This document shows positions 9,801 to 22,051 of a stretch of DNA of 64,000 bases, piece by piece (position 1 is the stretch's first letter; every line of letters starts with the position of its first letter). The notes below the pieces were generated by a model. It ran no database searches, was not told the DNA's origin, and was given only the letters and a program-made list of their open reading frames with translations. The stretch is from Bryoerythrophyllum caledonicum (lineage: Eukaryota > Streptophyta > Bryopsida > Pottiales > Pottiaceae): positions 14,266,190 to 14,330,189 of the forward strand of contig OZ020518.1 in the NCBI GenBank assembly GCA_963971425.1, given 5' to 3'. The position numbers and the translations under genes were made by a program.

Positions 9801-12747
9801 CTTTGTGGGTTGGTGTGCATAGTTGCAGTCACAGATTCATTGTGACACTATGGACTACCTCACCTTTTCAGTTCTCAGTGGTTTTGAAGCCAAAATTTCA
9901 GTACTATGCTGTGGGTTGCACTCAGTAGTTAATGGCTATTATGATGTGTAAATACTGGACTTCTAATGGATTTGAAATTTTAGAGATATTGAAGTTGGTG
10001 TATTTGTTTCTGTGATCAATGATTGATATTGCCTCACCTCATTCTGACCTATACTTTGAGTTTCCTAGTTTTGATTCTGCAATGAGTCAGAGTTAGAGAA
10101 GCTCACCAAGCTCGTGTGATTTGCCTTGAAGCTCCACTTGCCTCCTCCAATCTACACACCACACAAAGCTAACTGTAATTAGTAAATGAACTAATGAAGA
10201 CACTTGGTTTTGATGTTGCGATTCCAGGAGAGCTCACCTTTGAAAGTGGGAAGAGAAGTGAGCAATTAGGTTTGTACGGAACCTTATATGCATGTTGAAA
10301 CCTTGTGCCTCAGGTTGAATAGTCCAATTTTTACTTTTGGACTTTGGAAATTTTACTTTGTTTTCTATTTGTTTAAACTTTTAACTTATTATATTAAATT
10401 ATTCTGGTATATAAAATATATAGATACTTGGGAGTTTTCATCACATAGTTTCAACAAAGCACTGTATAAAATTTATGCAGGTTCCGCAAGTAGGAAAGAG
10501 TGGAAGAGCATGTCTACCAACAGTGGGGGAATGGTGATTTAATGTTAAGCGCCATCAAATATCGGTGTTTGTATCGCAAATACTTGCAACGTATCTTGAG
10601 GTGAGAAATTATACTTGCAACTTATTTTGAGGTGAGAAATTACTTTGTTATTCATTTTTGAAATTTTTCCCGATCGATCTTTTGTTTTGTGTTGTTCGAA
10701 TGAACTACATTTGGAATTAGAAATCCTTTCTTGTATTAGCGGTTGTAACCCTTTCAATGGTGTCAATAATAACAAGTAATATTATTTCTACATTAACCCA
10801 AGTCAATCATTTGCCCACACGATCACGCATTGTAAGGCAAAGAACCAATAAAACTTCTTCTTTTCCACATAAAACTTAGAGACCTTTATATTAATTTCAT
10901 TTTATTTTCTCTCTCAAATGATGTGGTATAAACCTTCTCTTTCACCATAATACATACGGATTCTCATTCTAAGACATGGTTACGTCACAAAAAAATAAAG
11001 CGCAACTTGGTAAGTTTTGAATCTCTACCCCTTCTACAATGGTTTCGAATATGCTACACCCCTTTTAAACCTCTAAAAATTCATGTACAAGAATACAACA
11101 TCATCATTAATATAATGGTAATGAACTTAAACATTTTGTAGTGCAAAGACTCGACACCAAGTAAAGTCAAAGAAAATTCCCCTCAACCTAGGAAAGAAAG
11201 TTAACCATGTTGTCTACTTAAAACTTTCATCTTTTAATTCGTGCGGTTAATCTTTATACTTAATAAGTATGAACTAAGGTCGTACGCTTAGACGTATCCA
11301 TAAAACCTTTTTGTTTCCAACTTTACTCATGGCACTAGAATGAGCGGTTTTGAAGAGATTTTGTTGTGAAAATGCCTATCCTTTAGGGATTAATCCTTAA
11401 GAGCCCAAGTGTACGTGGGGGGTACGTTTTAGATTTTGGGTAGGTTATTAAAAGTCTAAACTAAATCTTTAAATAAAAAATATCTTATATTAGATTGTCC
11501 CGGATAAGATCTCCATGGAGATATTTTTAATTTGATTTTTGGATTCATGGTGTGAAAGTTTAGTACCACTGAAAGTTAGAAATGGGGACTCCGGGGAGCT
11601 CTAAAATTTTGCTGAGAGTCTCTATTGACATTGAGATTTTCCATACAAGTAGATAATATTACCTTCTTTGAAAATTAAAAAAAATCTTGTCTATAGTGTA
11701 AAAAATAATTTTAATTGAAGTCTAACATTTTTACACATTTCGGGCAAGCGGGGAAAAAAACTTATTATTTTCTACATAAAACCTAGAGATCTTCATATTT
11801 TTCACTTTTTATTTTTTCAACAAGAATATGTGACGTAAACCTTCTTATTGACCGTTTGGAATATCATTCTAAAGTACATTAAATTCTCAAAAGAATATAT
11901 TGTGAATTGACAATTTTTGAACATCCACTCCTTGCACACTTGTTTTGAATATGCTACACCCCTTCTCTACCTCTGAAAATTGGTGTAATAGGAATTAACA
12001 TCATGCTTACCACAATGGTAAAAGATTTAGACCTTTTGTAGTGCAAATATTTAATACAAAGTGAAATCAAAGTCTGCTCATCCACTCAACGCAGGGAACA
12101 TAATCAACCATTTTCTTGACTTGAAACACTATAATCTTTCAATCCATGTGGTCAAAGTATATGAATTTTTATGAGTATGTTACTTAGTAAGTCTTGATGG
12201 AGATCCTACGGTCAAAAGGATAAATTTAAGGTTTTATTTCCTTCCTTATCCATTGCACTAGAATGAATAATGTTGAAGTGTTTTTGGTGTGAAATTGTCA
12301 CGGGCTTTTAGGGGTTAAGTAACATACTCTCAAAGTTTCATAAAATTGACCGCACGGATTGATATATTTTTAATTTTATAGTAGACAAAATTGGTTCATT
12401 TTTTCCCTAGATTGAGTCGATTACCAGAATTTTACTTTACTTGGTTTCAAAAGTTTGCGTTACATAGGGTCTAGATTCATTACCATCATGTCAAGAATGA
12501 TATTAGTTCCTTGTACACCAACGTTTAGGGATGGAGAAGAAGTATAGCATATTGGAAGACACTTTGCAAGGAGTTGACGCTCTTCAAATATTAATTTTTT
12601 TCATTTCAAAGAAGTTTATCAAAAGGTTTAGTATCATCATCATATGATGAACACTAAATATGTTATCAGAAACATATCTTCTATCAGATGAATGGTGCTT
12701 TAGAGGTTAACAATTAGTATATGTATTTTGACTAATGTGCAACTATA
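9801..12747. repeat. Non-coding interior of the transposon with nested TTAA-family elements
   Basis: From 9801 to about 10770 the sequence is moderately AT-rich with no convincing coding frame; it may hold untranslated exons of the transposase gene. About 10770-11393 is a 5'-truncated TTAA-family copy, 11390-12318 a full-length copy sharing its terminal TTAA, and 12319 to about 12610 a reverse fragment. Confidence 0.55.
11390..12318 (+). mobile_element. TTAA-flanked non-autonomous element (929 bp), nested
   Basis: Starts TTAATCCTTAAGAGCCC and ends GGGCTTTTAGGGGTTAA, inverted ends with a TTAA at each side. It has no ORF. TTAA targets with ends starting in C runs are typical of piggyBac-type elements, so this may be a piggyBac-like MITE. 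Related copies lie at 28569, 41226, 57848 and 58864. Confidence 0.6.
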
Positions 12748-12774
12748 ATGTTTTTTTTCTTCTCAATAGTGATA

Positions 12775-15700
12775 ATGGAGAGCCGCACGATTCAGACTCC
12801 TTTGATACGGCCACACATCGAAAGGGACAATATGCCTTCTAATAGCTCTGTGGGGGCCCGATTAGTACGAACAGCACGTGCAAGGCAAATTCAACAAAGA
12901 TCTGTTGGGATCATGACTTCTGAATTGGAAAGGGCAGTAGAATTGCTTTCAAAAAGAGGAGATGTGGTGGGCTTAGCAACCAGGGAGCATGCATTCAAAA
13001 GTGGCATGGAATTGAATGGGTCGAAATTGTTCCCATTTGAGGTGGCGGTGCGTATCACTAGGGTAGATGATACATTGCATTGGACCGGAGAGATTGTAGG
13101 AGAACGCCTTGGCATGTGTGTGGGCTTGATCATTCGTTGGCATCGATCTTTGCTACGTGTAGTGGCTGTAGAACCTGATATCACAAGTGTCCATGGTGAC
13201 ATTGGATCACAGATAGCGCCTACAGAAGTGATGGCCCCAGAATTTGGTTTTCCTGAGTTCATCAACACACCAGGATCCACCCAGAGGTCTCGACGTAGTA
13301 GTCATGCTTCAAACCCCATAGATGAAAATTCGCCGTTTTCCCAATCTACTCCCTCAAATATCCGAGATTTGCCCTATATAGATGGATTTGCTTATGTTAG
13401 ACCAACACGTCGTCCATATTCTATGCAAAATAGGAGAAGGAGAGATTCAAGGGAGCCATCATTGACAGAAGCTGCACCATCTAAGGTATCGCTTAGAAGC
13501 GTGCAAATTGCAATGGCACAAGGAGGATGCAAACGCAATTGTATAAGGGACGTTCCAGCAAGGTATCTATTGGACATGCAATATAATGCATGGGGTAATG
13601 AGTTTTCAGTTCGAAGTACGTGGATGAGACAGATGTTGGTTTCTTTTTACACAAGGATAGAAGGAACTCGTCGAGACAAGTTTGTAACAAAGTTAGATGG
13701 GAAAGAAGTTTGCAATGCTTGCTACGCTCTTGGGGTTGGATATTCACAGAGGTGCTTTAAGCAATTGAAGAAGGATTGTCTAATATATGGAAGAGTGACA
13801 TCGATTCACGGCAATACCCTTTCAGATCCAATAAGAGAGACTACTAGAATGTCTGCAGCAGAGGCTTGCTTTAAATCGTTTGTCGATAAAGCTGGTTGTC
13901 CTCAACCTCATCGTTGTATTCGCCGTAAGAGTGACAACGAAGTGGTGCGTCTTATTCTCCTTCCGATGAATACAGCCAAATTTGATGTATTCAATTACGT
14001 GAACGAGGAGGTCAAGAGAATTTGTAATGGGAAAACCATTTCTATGAGTTCGTTCCGGAGGATGTGGCGCATCAAGTATCCCCACGTTCAGGTACCTCCA
14101 TTCTCGAGATTCTCAAAGTGTTATCATTGTTGGGAGTATAAATGTGCCATGGAGGGAACCACCAATGCGGATGCAAGGATAAAGATAAAGGAGTTGTTTA
14201 TATTGCATCTACGCAACCAGATGGAAGAACGTAGGCATTATTGGATATTCAAGAGGTCGTGTTATATTAGCCCTGAGTTGTACATGTGCATCATAGTGGA
14301 TGGCATGGACCAAAACACGACCATGGTACCGAGGATGCGTCAGACTGTGAAGAACATTGAGCACCGGTTTGTGAAGACCCATCTGTGTGGTGCTCTTGTA
14401 CATGGGATTGGTTTATATTGCGACGTATGGTTTGGGGCTCACCACAAACACGATAGCAATCAAGTCGTGAGTACATTGTTGTACGTCATTGGAGATGTGC
14501 TGCGGAGGAGGGGCTTTTTGCCACCAACATTGCGAATTCAGGCCGACAACTGCACGAGTGAGAACAAAAACATTTATATGTTTGGTCTATGTGCTACATT
14601 GGTGGGATTGGGATTTTTCCAGGAGGTGGAACTATCTTTTCTTATAGTGGGCCATACCCACGAAGATATTGATCAACGCTTCAGTTGTATATCAAATACG
14701 TTGAAGAGGTCGGACGTCGACTCATTGAAGGAAATGATGAGTCTTATAGAACGAGGAACATCTCCTACAGAGGCATTTGTTAGCGCTCGGCTGCTAGATA
14801 ATGTATGGAATTAGAAATTGTTCATAACTCCTCACTTACTGACAGGTCAGGATTCATTGGTGGGCATAACATTTTCGCACCACATGCGATTCTATATGGA
14901 CAATCGGGAAGGGACTCGTGAGGTTCGAGTACAACACAAGCATTATTGCAAGGATCCGTGGGGACCGGAGGCAGGGACGAAAACTTTGAGGTCGTTGCCA
15001 AATATGGATGAGCGACCATCATTTGCGGAAGTATTTGCAGCGGACGAACGGGAGTTGAAGGCGTTGGATGACTTCATTGCATATAAACAAAGGTGCATTC
15101 AAAGGTTGCAGCATGAGGACAAGAATCGTGAGGCAAAAGTAGAGGCTGAAAGATTGAAACTCTATTTAGCTCAATTTCCACACAAAGATCGTAGCAATGA
15201 GCATCGTACCTCACCGTTTTGGCCTTCAGAGTTCTCGAACACCGGACCTATAGGGAGTGCATCTTTGGATGTAATGGATGGTGCAAGTGAAGAAAATCGC
15301 GAGGTAAATGTCGTAGAGCAGGTAGTGGCTATGCTTCCAAATGCCGAGGCTCGAGGATACTTTGGTCCTCGTAGAGGAAGACCCTCTAATCAAGCATTAC
15401 GCAGGGCACAACGAACAGAGCGCAACTATGTTGAGGAAAGAGCCGAAGAAGGAGCAATGTATGAAGGTAATCACAACCCATTTCCACCATTTAATCCACA
15501 ATCTGATATCTGTTGTGGACAATTTGTAGCCTTGAGTGTTGATAGAGCAGAAATAGAAGGCTGTGTATCATTCTATGTAGGGAAAGTGATTGAGGAAGGA
15601 AAAATCGATAGAGACTTAAGATTAAGGTTTGTTGGTATTGGCCCAGCATCCAAAGGGGGGTTGTTGATGGACATGGGTCTTCTGCACAGCGATATGCTAA

Positions 15701-15965
15701 TTGCATGGACTCAATCTGGGAGCCATCTGGGGAGAGCCGTAGTTGGGTAGGGAAAGATGCATGCATTTTTTCATGGGCAGACTCTCCGGAAAGAACCATG
15801 TCAGGGGCCGGCGGGTGGAGAAAGTACAATGTATTTGGAGTGCAGGTTGAAAGCAGGATTCGCATTCTTCAATCAGCAAAGGCTCACATCCTACAATATA
15901 TTGCAATGCAAACCGAAGCTATCGATGACGACCGTTTGCAAGCAGCCCTAAATTCTATGGAGTAG
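12775..15965 (+). pseudogene. DUF7869-like transposase of the large TIR element (one stop, one frameshift)
   Basis: The frame starts at ATG 12775; an upstream in-frame ATG at 12748 lies in a T-rich run that ends in a splice-acceptor-like CAATAG, so I prefer the later one. It has an in-frame TAG at 14812-14814, continues to about 15705, then shifts frame and ends at 15963-15965, about 1,060 codons in all. A Cys motif near residue 325 precedes a Gly-rich turn and a His-Gly-Asn step, and a Cys-x2-Cys pair follows at about residue 450. The core has Val-Asp-Gly-Met-Asp-Gln (D509), Gln-Ala-Asp-Asn (D591) and Gly-His-Thr-His-Glu-Asp-Ile-Asp (627-633), in the order expected for an RNase H-fold DDE/D nuclease. 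From memory the HTHxDID signature matches eukaryotic DUF7869 proteins. Location inside a TIR element with a target duplication makes a transposase role likely. Confidence 0.75.
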
Positions 15966-16509
15966 ATAGTGTGCCTTTTTGAGAGTATACTAGTTGTGTA
16001 TGGTAATTGATATATAGTGTATGTGTAAGAGTAGTATATTCTAAGGGTGATGTAAGACGTTATGTCATTAATCCTTTAGAGTAAAGTTGTGTTTACTATT
16101 GGTGCTAAGTCCAATTGTTGAAGCATCTATATTTAGTTTTCACCATTGTATGCATTATGTACTACGTAGAATATCTTTTAATCAACTGCCAACCCTTGCA
16201 TAAAGTATGGTTTTTTGTAATTACGCCTATTTATATACTACAATCCTTCAAATCTATCTTTGAAATATTGTGAAACTATATTAAATACACATTTATCTAG
16301 TATTAACGAGGGGCCACCACAAATTAGTTGAAAATGCCAAAAAATTGCTTCCAATATGAACAACCATGATTGTACGTAATATTGTTGCAGAAGCTCAATT
16401 TTTTTTCCTTTGGAAACATTTTTTTTCTTTGATTTTTTTTTTTTTTTTCAATTTTGTCACTTTTGTTCGCAATGTCCGCCGTCGTACCCAAGTGCACTTT
16501 TAAATGGCC
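15966..16509. other. Right subterminal non-coding region
   Basis: AT-rich sequence downstream of the transposase, probably its 3' UTR, ending in long T runs (about 16399-16450). Near the end an AAGTGCACTT palindrome (16490-16499) repeats the subterminal word of the left end. No gene seen. Confidence 0.5.
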
Positions 16510-16536
16510 AAGTGCATAATTGCTTAATTGCGTGTT
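16510..16536 (-). repeat. Right TIR of the large transposon
   Basis: Reverse complement of the left 27 bases. Together with TGCACTT at 16493-16499 it forms a subterminal inverted repeat like that at the left end, with a longer spacer. Confidence 0.85.
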
Positions 16537-16540
16537 GTAT
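16537..16540. repeat. Right 4-bp target site duplication (GTAT)
   Basis: Matches 2780-2783; the LINE frame resumes at 16541. Confidence 0.85.
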
Positions 16541-17743
16541 ATGCCATCCCATCCCGAAGACACTAGATTTATCTTAGATATACAAAACACTACTACATCC
16601 CAAATTAATAATAATCCCAATCATACATACCTTTTATGTGGAGACTTCAACAGAGACATAGCGCTAATTGGCCGCCAAAATGGAAATCATCACACCCCCC
16701 CTCAAAACATTGATTACCAATGGTGTCGCTTCACAGAAAACTTAAACTTCACTTACATCGAAACTGATACACAATTCTCTAGACAAGGTGGCTATAATTA
16801 TAATGACTGGAGTCTAATAGATGGATTCTATATAAACACAAACAACAATACACAATGCACCTCCACAACAAGCACAGATATTATTCTCAACTCGGACCAC
16901 TCACCTGTACAATTACACATCCCAAATAACACACTAATTAGTAGAACTCCTATAATCCTAAATAATGACACTATACGCATACTCAACCCCATCCCAAAAG
17001 ACAATATAGAAAAATTCAATACAAAATTCTTCGAAGAAAACTCTGTACAAATAGACTCCCTCATAAACACTCTTGGTAATAATAGTCAATTAACACAATC
17101 ACAATGGACAGAAGCATGCCATACCCTAGACAAACTAATCAATAAAATTTCTGATACACTAGAACAAACTTGTAGAGCACACCCAATACCTCAAATGACA
17201 AACAGAACTTCTCAACAAGGCGGGTACCTACCCCACAAACTCTCTAAAACCTGGAAACAACACCTAACCACATACCATACCATACGCAAAACCATTAGAA
17301 ATGTAAAAAACAACCCTCAATGGCGTAACCACCCCATATACAATGAACTACTAACTCTACAACACATCCAAATCCCTACCCCGCCGCCTCTGGACCTTCC
17401 CCACGATACGTGGATAAAAGATATCGCGCTAATTGCAAAAAATGCCAACACACAAGCCCGGAAAATAATCACAAAATACGCCAAAGAAAACAGTAAAAAA
17501 ACCATCTCAAAATATAGACAATTATACGAAATCAGCCCAAAAAACATTAACAAAAAAGTCTTTAAAAACCTCGAATCCCCGCCACTGGATTGTATCACAG
17601 ATCAATATAATAATATTCTAACTAGCCCCGAAGACATTGCGAATGAAATATTCAACCAACAAATAAAAACCAATAGACCAACAGTACCAACATGCAATTA
17701 CCAAACACAACATACAACAAAATGTACATGTGCAGTACGTTAA
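16541..17743 (+). pseudogene. LINE polyprotein, part 2: AP endonuclease C-terminal half and linker
   Basis: The frame joins seamlessly to codon 2781-2783. It carries the Gly-Asp-Phe-Asn-Arg-Asp motif (about 16641-16658) and Ser-Asp-His-Ser-Pro-Val (about 16893-16910), the metal and catalytic motifs of the APE fold. The roughly 280 residues that follow, rich in Lys, Thr and Asn, form the linker toward the reverse transcriptase. It ends at TAA 17741-17743, a nonsense codon in frame with the next part and one C-to-T step from CAA. Confidence 0.8.
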
Positions 17744-19555
17744 TACCCATGGCATGACCTAGACGGATATACCCTTGACAAACGAGGAGAACCAGAAATC
17801 CCACTACATAAATACCTTAACAGAGCCACATACGACACATGCCTTCATAATCTTGGTAGCAACAAAGCCCCAGGCCCAGATCGCATACCAAACTCAATAC
17901 TCAAAAACATGCCTCCAAGGTTTCACAAACTACTATTCCAATTCTTCTCCCATTGCTACAAACAAAAACAAATACCGAACTCATGGAAAACAAGTGCAAC
18001 AATTTTACTATACAAAAAAGGCGACCCGTCCATACTACCCAACCATAGGCCAATTGCACTAGCTAACACAATATATAAACTCTTCACCAGTACACTCACC
18101 TCTATACTATCCTCATATGGTGAAAAATTCAAAATCCTGCATGATAGTCAAGAAGGATTCAGAGCAGAAAGAAGTACTGCTCGGCAAATCCAAACTATAA
18201 TAGCCGCACTAGAAGACGCAAAATTTACTAACAAAGATATATACATATTATACGTGGACTTCAAAAACGCCTTTGGCTCAATAGACCATGCCCGACTACT
18301 AGCAATAATGACGGATCTTGGCTACCCAAAAGAAGCAACTATACTTGTTGGAAATATCTACTCCCAATCATCCACATACTACATTGGTGAACACTTTGGA
18401 AAAACAAAATCCATACCCATTCAGAGAGGAACTATACAAGGAGACACCCTTAGCCCATACCTATTCATTATATTCTTAGAACCACTACTTAGATGGCTAG
18501 AAAGAGGCAACAATGGATATACTTTTGGCACATCACAAATTACAATAAACTCCGCTGCATACGCGCATGACCTAGCCACCATAACTAACAAAATCAAATC
18601 TATCCAAATACAACTCAATAAAATTGATAGATATTGTAAATGGGCCGGTATGGACATAGGTGTCCCAAAATGTGCCGCCACCGGATGCCCAAACAAATCC
18701 AAATTAAACCCTACCACTTTCAAAGCCCTAATGCAAGCTTCTAACATTAACTACCGCAATCAACCAATCCCTATACTACATCAAAATGAACCATACATAT
18801 ACTTAGGTATAAATCTCGTCCCCTCGCTAAAATGGAAAATCCAAATTCATACTACAACCACGAAACTCATCAAACAATGCAAAGAACTAACAACATGCCC
18901 GGCCACCATGAAACAAAAAATAAAAATGAGTGATACCGTACTACGTCCAAGTGTGGCATATAGCTTCTACGGTGTACCATACTCTATGCCAGCTATCAAA
19001 AAACTTGATCAAAAAATAATAGCCATACAAAAAACCATATGAGGATTACCAAAATGTATGTCAAATGCAATAACCCAACTCCCACATAACCTATTTGGAC
19101 TTGAAGCTTTCACTCTCAAAAACGCATATCTCCGATGTATAGGCGAGCAACTACAAAATGCGTTAAACGATAAAGGTAGGCTTGGAAAAATATATAATGG
19201 ACTAACTCATTATATCCTCGCCCAATATGGAGGCGCCGAAAATATACCTAGAATTAAAAAAAGTGACTGCATAAGATCACCAATAACACGAACACTCTTC
19301 TTATTAAAACATATAGCTAAAGTCCACCTTAAAAGTACGCTCCCAAACTTCCTCATCAATCCTACAACACTAGAAATATTATGGCACCAAGAAATACTAA
19401 ACCACAATACACTTAATGCCCAACTCTCCCAGAAGCTTCTACAAAAACTCCTCTCAAAAAATATTTTTGAACTACCACAAATTACATTACCCAATGGCAC
19501 ACACATCATGAACAACGAGGACTTCAAAACATATCACTTCACCCCATCCAAATAA
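17744..19555 (+). pseudogene. LINE polyprotein, part 3: reverse transcriptase
   Basis: The start of the RT fingers is marked by Lys-Ala-Pro-Gly-Pro-Asp (about 17865-17882). Then come an Arg-Pro-Ile-Ala-Leu motif, a Gln-Glu-Gly-Phe-Arg motif, Val-Asp-Phe-Lys-Asn-Ala-Phe (about 18256-18276) and Gly-Thr-Ile-Gln-Gly-Asp-Thr-Leu-Ser-Pro. The catalytic box reads Tyr-Ala-His-Asp (18560-18571) instead of Tyr/Phe-Ala-Asp-Asp, so the first metal-binding Asp is lost and this copy should lack activity. In-frame TGA (19040-19042) and TAA (19553-19555) break the frame. The sequence after them is still the same polyprotein (thumb and linker). Confidence 0.85.
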
Positions 19556-22051
19556 TTAAAAAACGCCCTAAATATTGCTAAACAACTATTTTGCCACCCA
19601 ACATGCCCCACCACATGTCATACCCCTTGTAACATACACCCATACTCTCATATACTTAAAGATTCATTTATCACCCTCAACAATAGCACCATCCCAAGAA
19701 ATATCCCCTCACCAATCAATCCCCCACACACACACCATCCCCGTCCCCCAATATACATCCCCAAAAACCCTACCACATATCCCATTAATAACATCATATG
19801 CCATAAACATATCCAACACAAGGATACAAATAACATACAAAATACCTACACAAAATATCTATGCCAATGGCAACACAATGATAATACATACAATAAATGG
19901 CTCCCCCAAAGAGACCTCTTTCCACGACACGACACCAATACCACCACACATAACACCGAAAAATTAAAACAATACTACCAAAAAATTCAAAACAAAACAT
20001 ACTCGGATATCATTCTAGCCCACCACCCCCAAGAACAATTCTCAGACTCAAGATCTGTAACACCACCCATAATTATCCCACTCTTAAACATCTACACAAC
20101 AGAATGCAACCCCGAAAATGATATCCTTACTTCTTCAAACACAATTCAAATAGATAACAATCAAGCACATCTATATGAAGAAAACGGCCGACATTTACAC
20201 ACCATCCCAGTTACTCGACTCCAATGGTTATGGAATCAATATAATACAAAATTGCAAACCCCTATAAACATCGAACCAACGACTCAACCTTTTGAAACCG
20301 AACTAATATGGCTTTACCAAAGGTATAAATACCGAATACCAAAAACTGACCCCCTAAAAAATGCGCAATACACAATACCCACTCCCATTCTAGACTCACT
20401 AATTTCATCCTTTAACATCGAACAATCATACTTTTCTTCCCCGGTCACATGTTCTACCAAACTAAAAAAATTCCACTCCCCTTATGAAAGAGACAAAAAT
20501 TTTGGATCGCTAGGCAAGGCCTTTGACCACAAATGGATTGGTAATAATATAGCTCACCCCCATAATGCGAAAGACACAGAACAAGCCATACATTGGGCTA
20601 GACTCGCCGCCAAACAAGATCCAAATAACACAAATACAATCATCATCACACCAAACAACAATTGGTACCAAAACAACAACCAACACTCAAACCCATTTTC
20701 AGATTCCCATATCATGGCAGTATTTGAAGCAGATACAATACCATACGAAGAACCTACTATCCCACCCGAGCTAAAAAAACCCCGAATAGAGCCATCTACA
20801 TTGCAAATACTATGCGTTCATCATCAAAATCAAACCCTTGGCTCCCTAGAACAACTTGCAGAACTCACCTCCATAACAGAAAATCTAGACATACACCGAC
20901 CATACACAAAATTGGCCCCACCGACACCCATGCAAACCCCCGTAAACAAAAGTAAAAACTGGTCAAAACTAAACTATATCAACAACACATTAAACTACTT
21001 TGTCACACCTCCCCCTCTCCCAGACTACCCAACTCATACCACACCAAAATTTAACCCCGTATACAGTTATTACACCGACAGCTCCTTTAAACCACCAGAA
21101 CAAATTAGCCCGGGCTCTTGGCGTAGAGAAAAAGCGGGCTATGGCATATATAATGCTACCAATGAAATTAAATTAGCCAAAAGACTACATGGATTACAAA
21201 ATATCCTTAGAGCAGAACTCATGGCCATTCATAAAACGCTACAAATCATCACAACAAAATACAAAAATGAACCCGCACATATATTCACCGATTGTATAAA
21301 TGCACTTTACCTACTAAACACTCAAATAACACACTCCACCCTTCACAATAACCACCCCGACCAAACCATATTGACATCAATGGTCCAAATGTTACAAAAC
21401 CGCACACAAATCACAACCCTCCACAAAGTGAGAGCCCATGCCAACATTAATGGCAACGAACAAGCAGACAAATTAGCAAAAGAAGGCCGAGAAAAAACAC
21501 ACAAAAATGCCAAAGACCTACATGAACATGCCCATGCCACCCCATACTACTTCCAAAAAGAAGATTGGCCTTCCAAAGACGATACCCCCGACAAAGGCCC
21601 AATTAGATTTCTGGACAAATATCTTAAAAAACAAGACCTCTATAACAACCTTGACACAATCTCAGAAAGTATCCCTAACATAGAAAAATGGACTAACAAT
21701 AACAATATAGACAATGAACTTTCTACAAACTTTTGGAAAAACCCCATCATCACCGATTCACAAATAACTTGCCTCATCAAATTCCATACTGGTCAGTATA
21801 TGGGAAACGCTCGCAAACAACTCTTCTTTGGAATAGAAAGATTTCCATCCATAACATGCCCCATATGTCCCTCAACGGACCCCGACACATGGCTTCATGT
21901 TCTACTCAAATGCCAAGACCACCACATACACTCTCTAATTGTTAAAAGACATAATAAAGCGGTATGGGAAGTCCGAAAACTAATCACCTCCTACAATAAA
22001 TCGAGATGTTTTATACTAATGAACGCCGGCACCTTTAATAACAACCCATAA
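19556..22051 (+). pseudogene. LINE polyprotein, part 4: linker, RNase H and CCHC knuckle
   Basis: The frame is open from 19556 to TAA 22049-22051. A long linker (to about 21050) is followed by an RNase H domain with Tyr-Thr-Asp-Ser-Ser (about 21071-21085), Ala-Glu-Leu-Met-Ala (about 21211-21225), Phe-Thr-Asp-Cys (about 21283-21294) and a His...Asn...Ala-Asp box (about 21427-21480). All four catalytic acids are present. It removes the RNA strand after cDNA synthesis. A Cys-x2-Cys-x8-His-x4-Cys knuckle lies at about 21856-21913, then Lys-Arg-His-Asn (about 21943-21954). A knuckle followed by RHN is the signature that precedes R2-type restriction-like endonucleases. Confidence 0.8.

Larger units (their letters stand above)
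2784..16536. mobile_element. 13.75-kb TIR DNA transposon with DUF7869-like transposase
   Basis: The ends are inverted copies beginning AACACGCAATTAAGC and matching for about 27 bp, flanked by a 4-bp GTAT duplication. Inside are two divergent genes: an accessory protein on the minus strand (3382-7326) and a transposase-like protein on the plus strand (12775-15965). The roughly 5.4 kb between them contains a GC-rich island with a scaffold gap and several nested TTAA-family repeats. Target duplications of 4 bp are known for Sola-type transposons, but I cannot assign the superfamily with certainty. A second copy begins at 61806, confirming that this unit moves as a whole. The element sits inside the endonuclease domain of an older LINE. 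Confidence 0.85.

Noticed and set aside
14800-14860. A 43-bp intron at the transposase TAG (GTATGG...ACAG)
   Set aside because: Too short for a plant intron, not a multiple of three, and the frame downstream of the TAG continues without splicing.
3382-22051. Reassigned stop codons or programmed readthrough as the reason for in-frame stops
   Set aside because: The BBD and GST genes use ordinary stops, all three stop types occur in the elements, and the second transposon copy has a sense codon at one of the sites. Decay is simpler.
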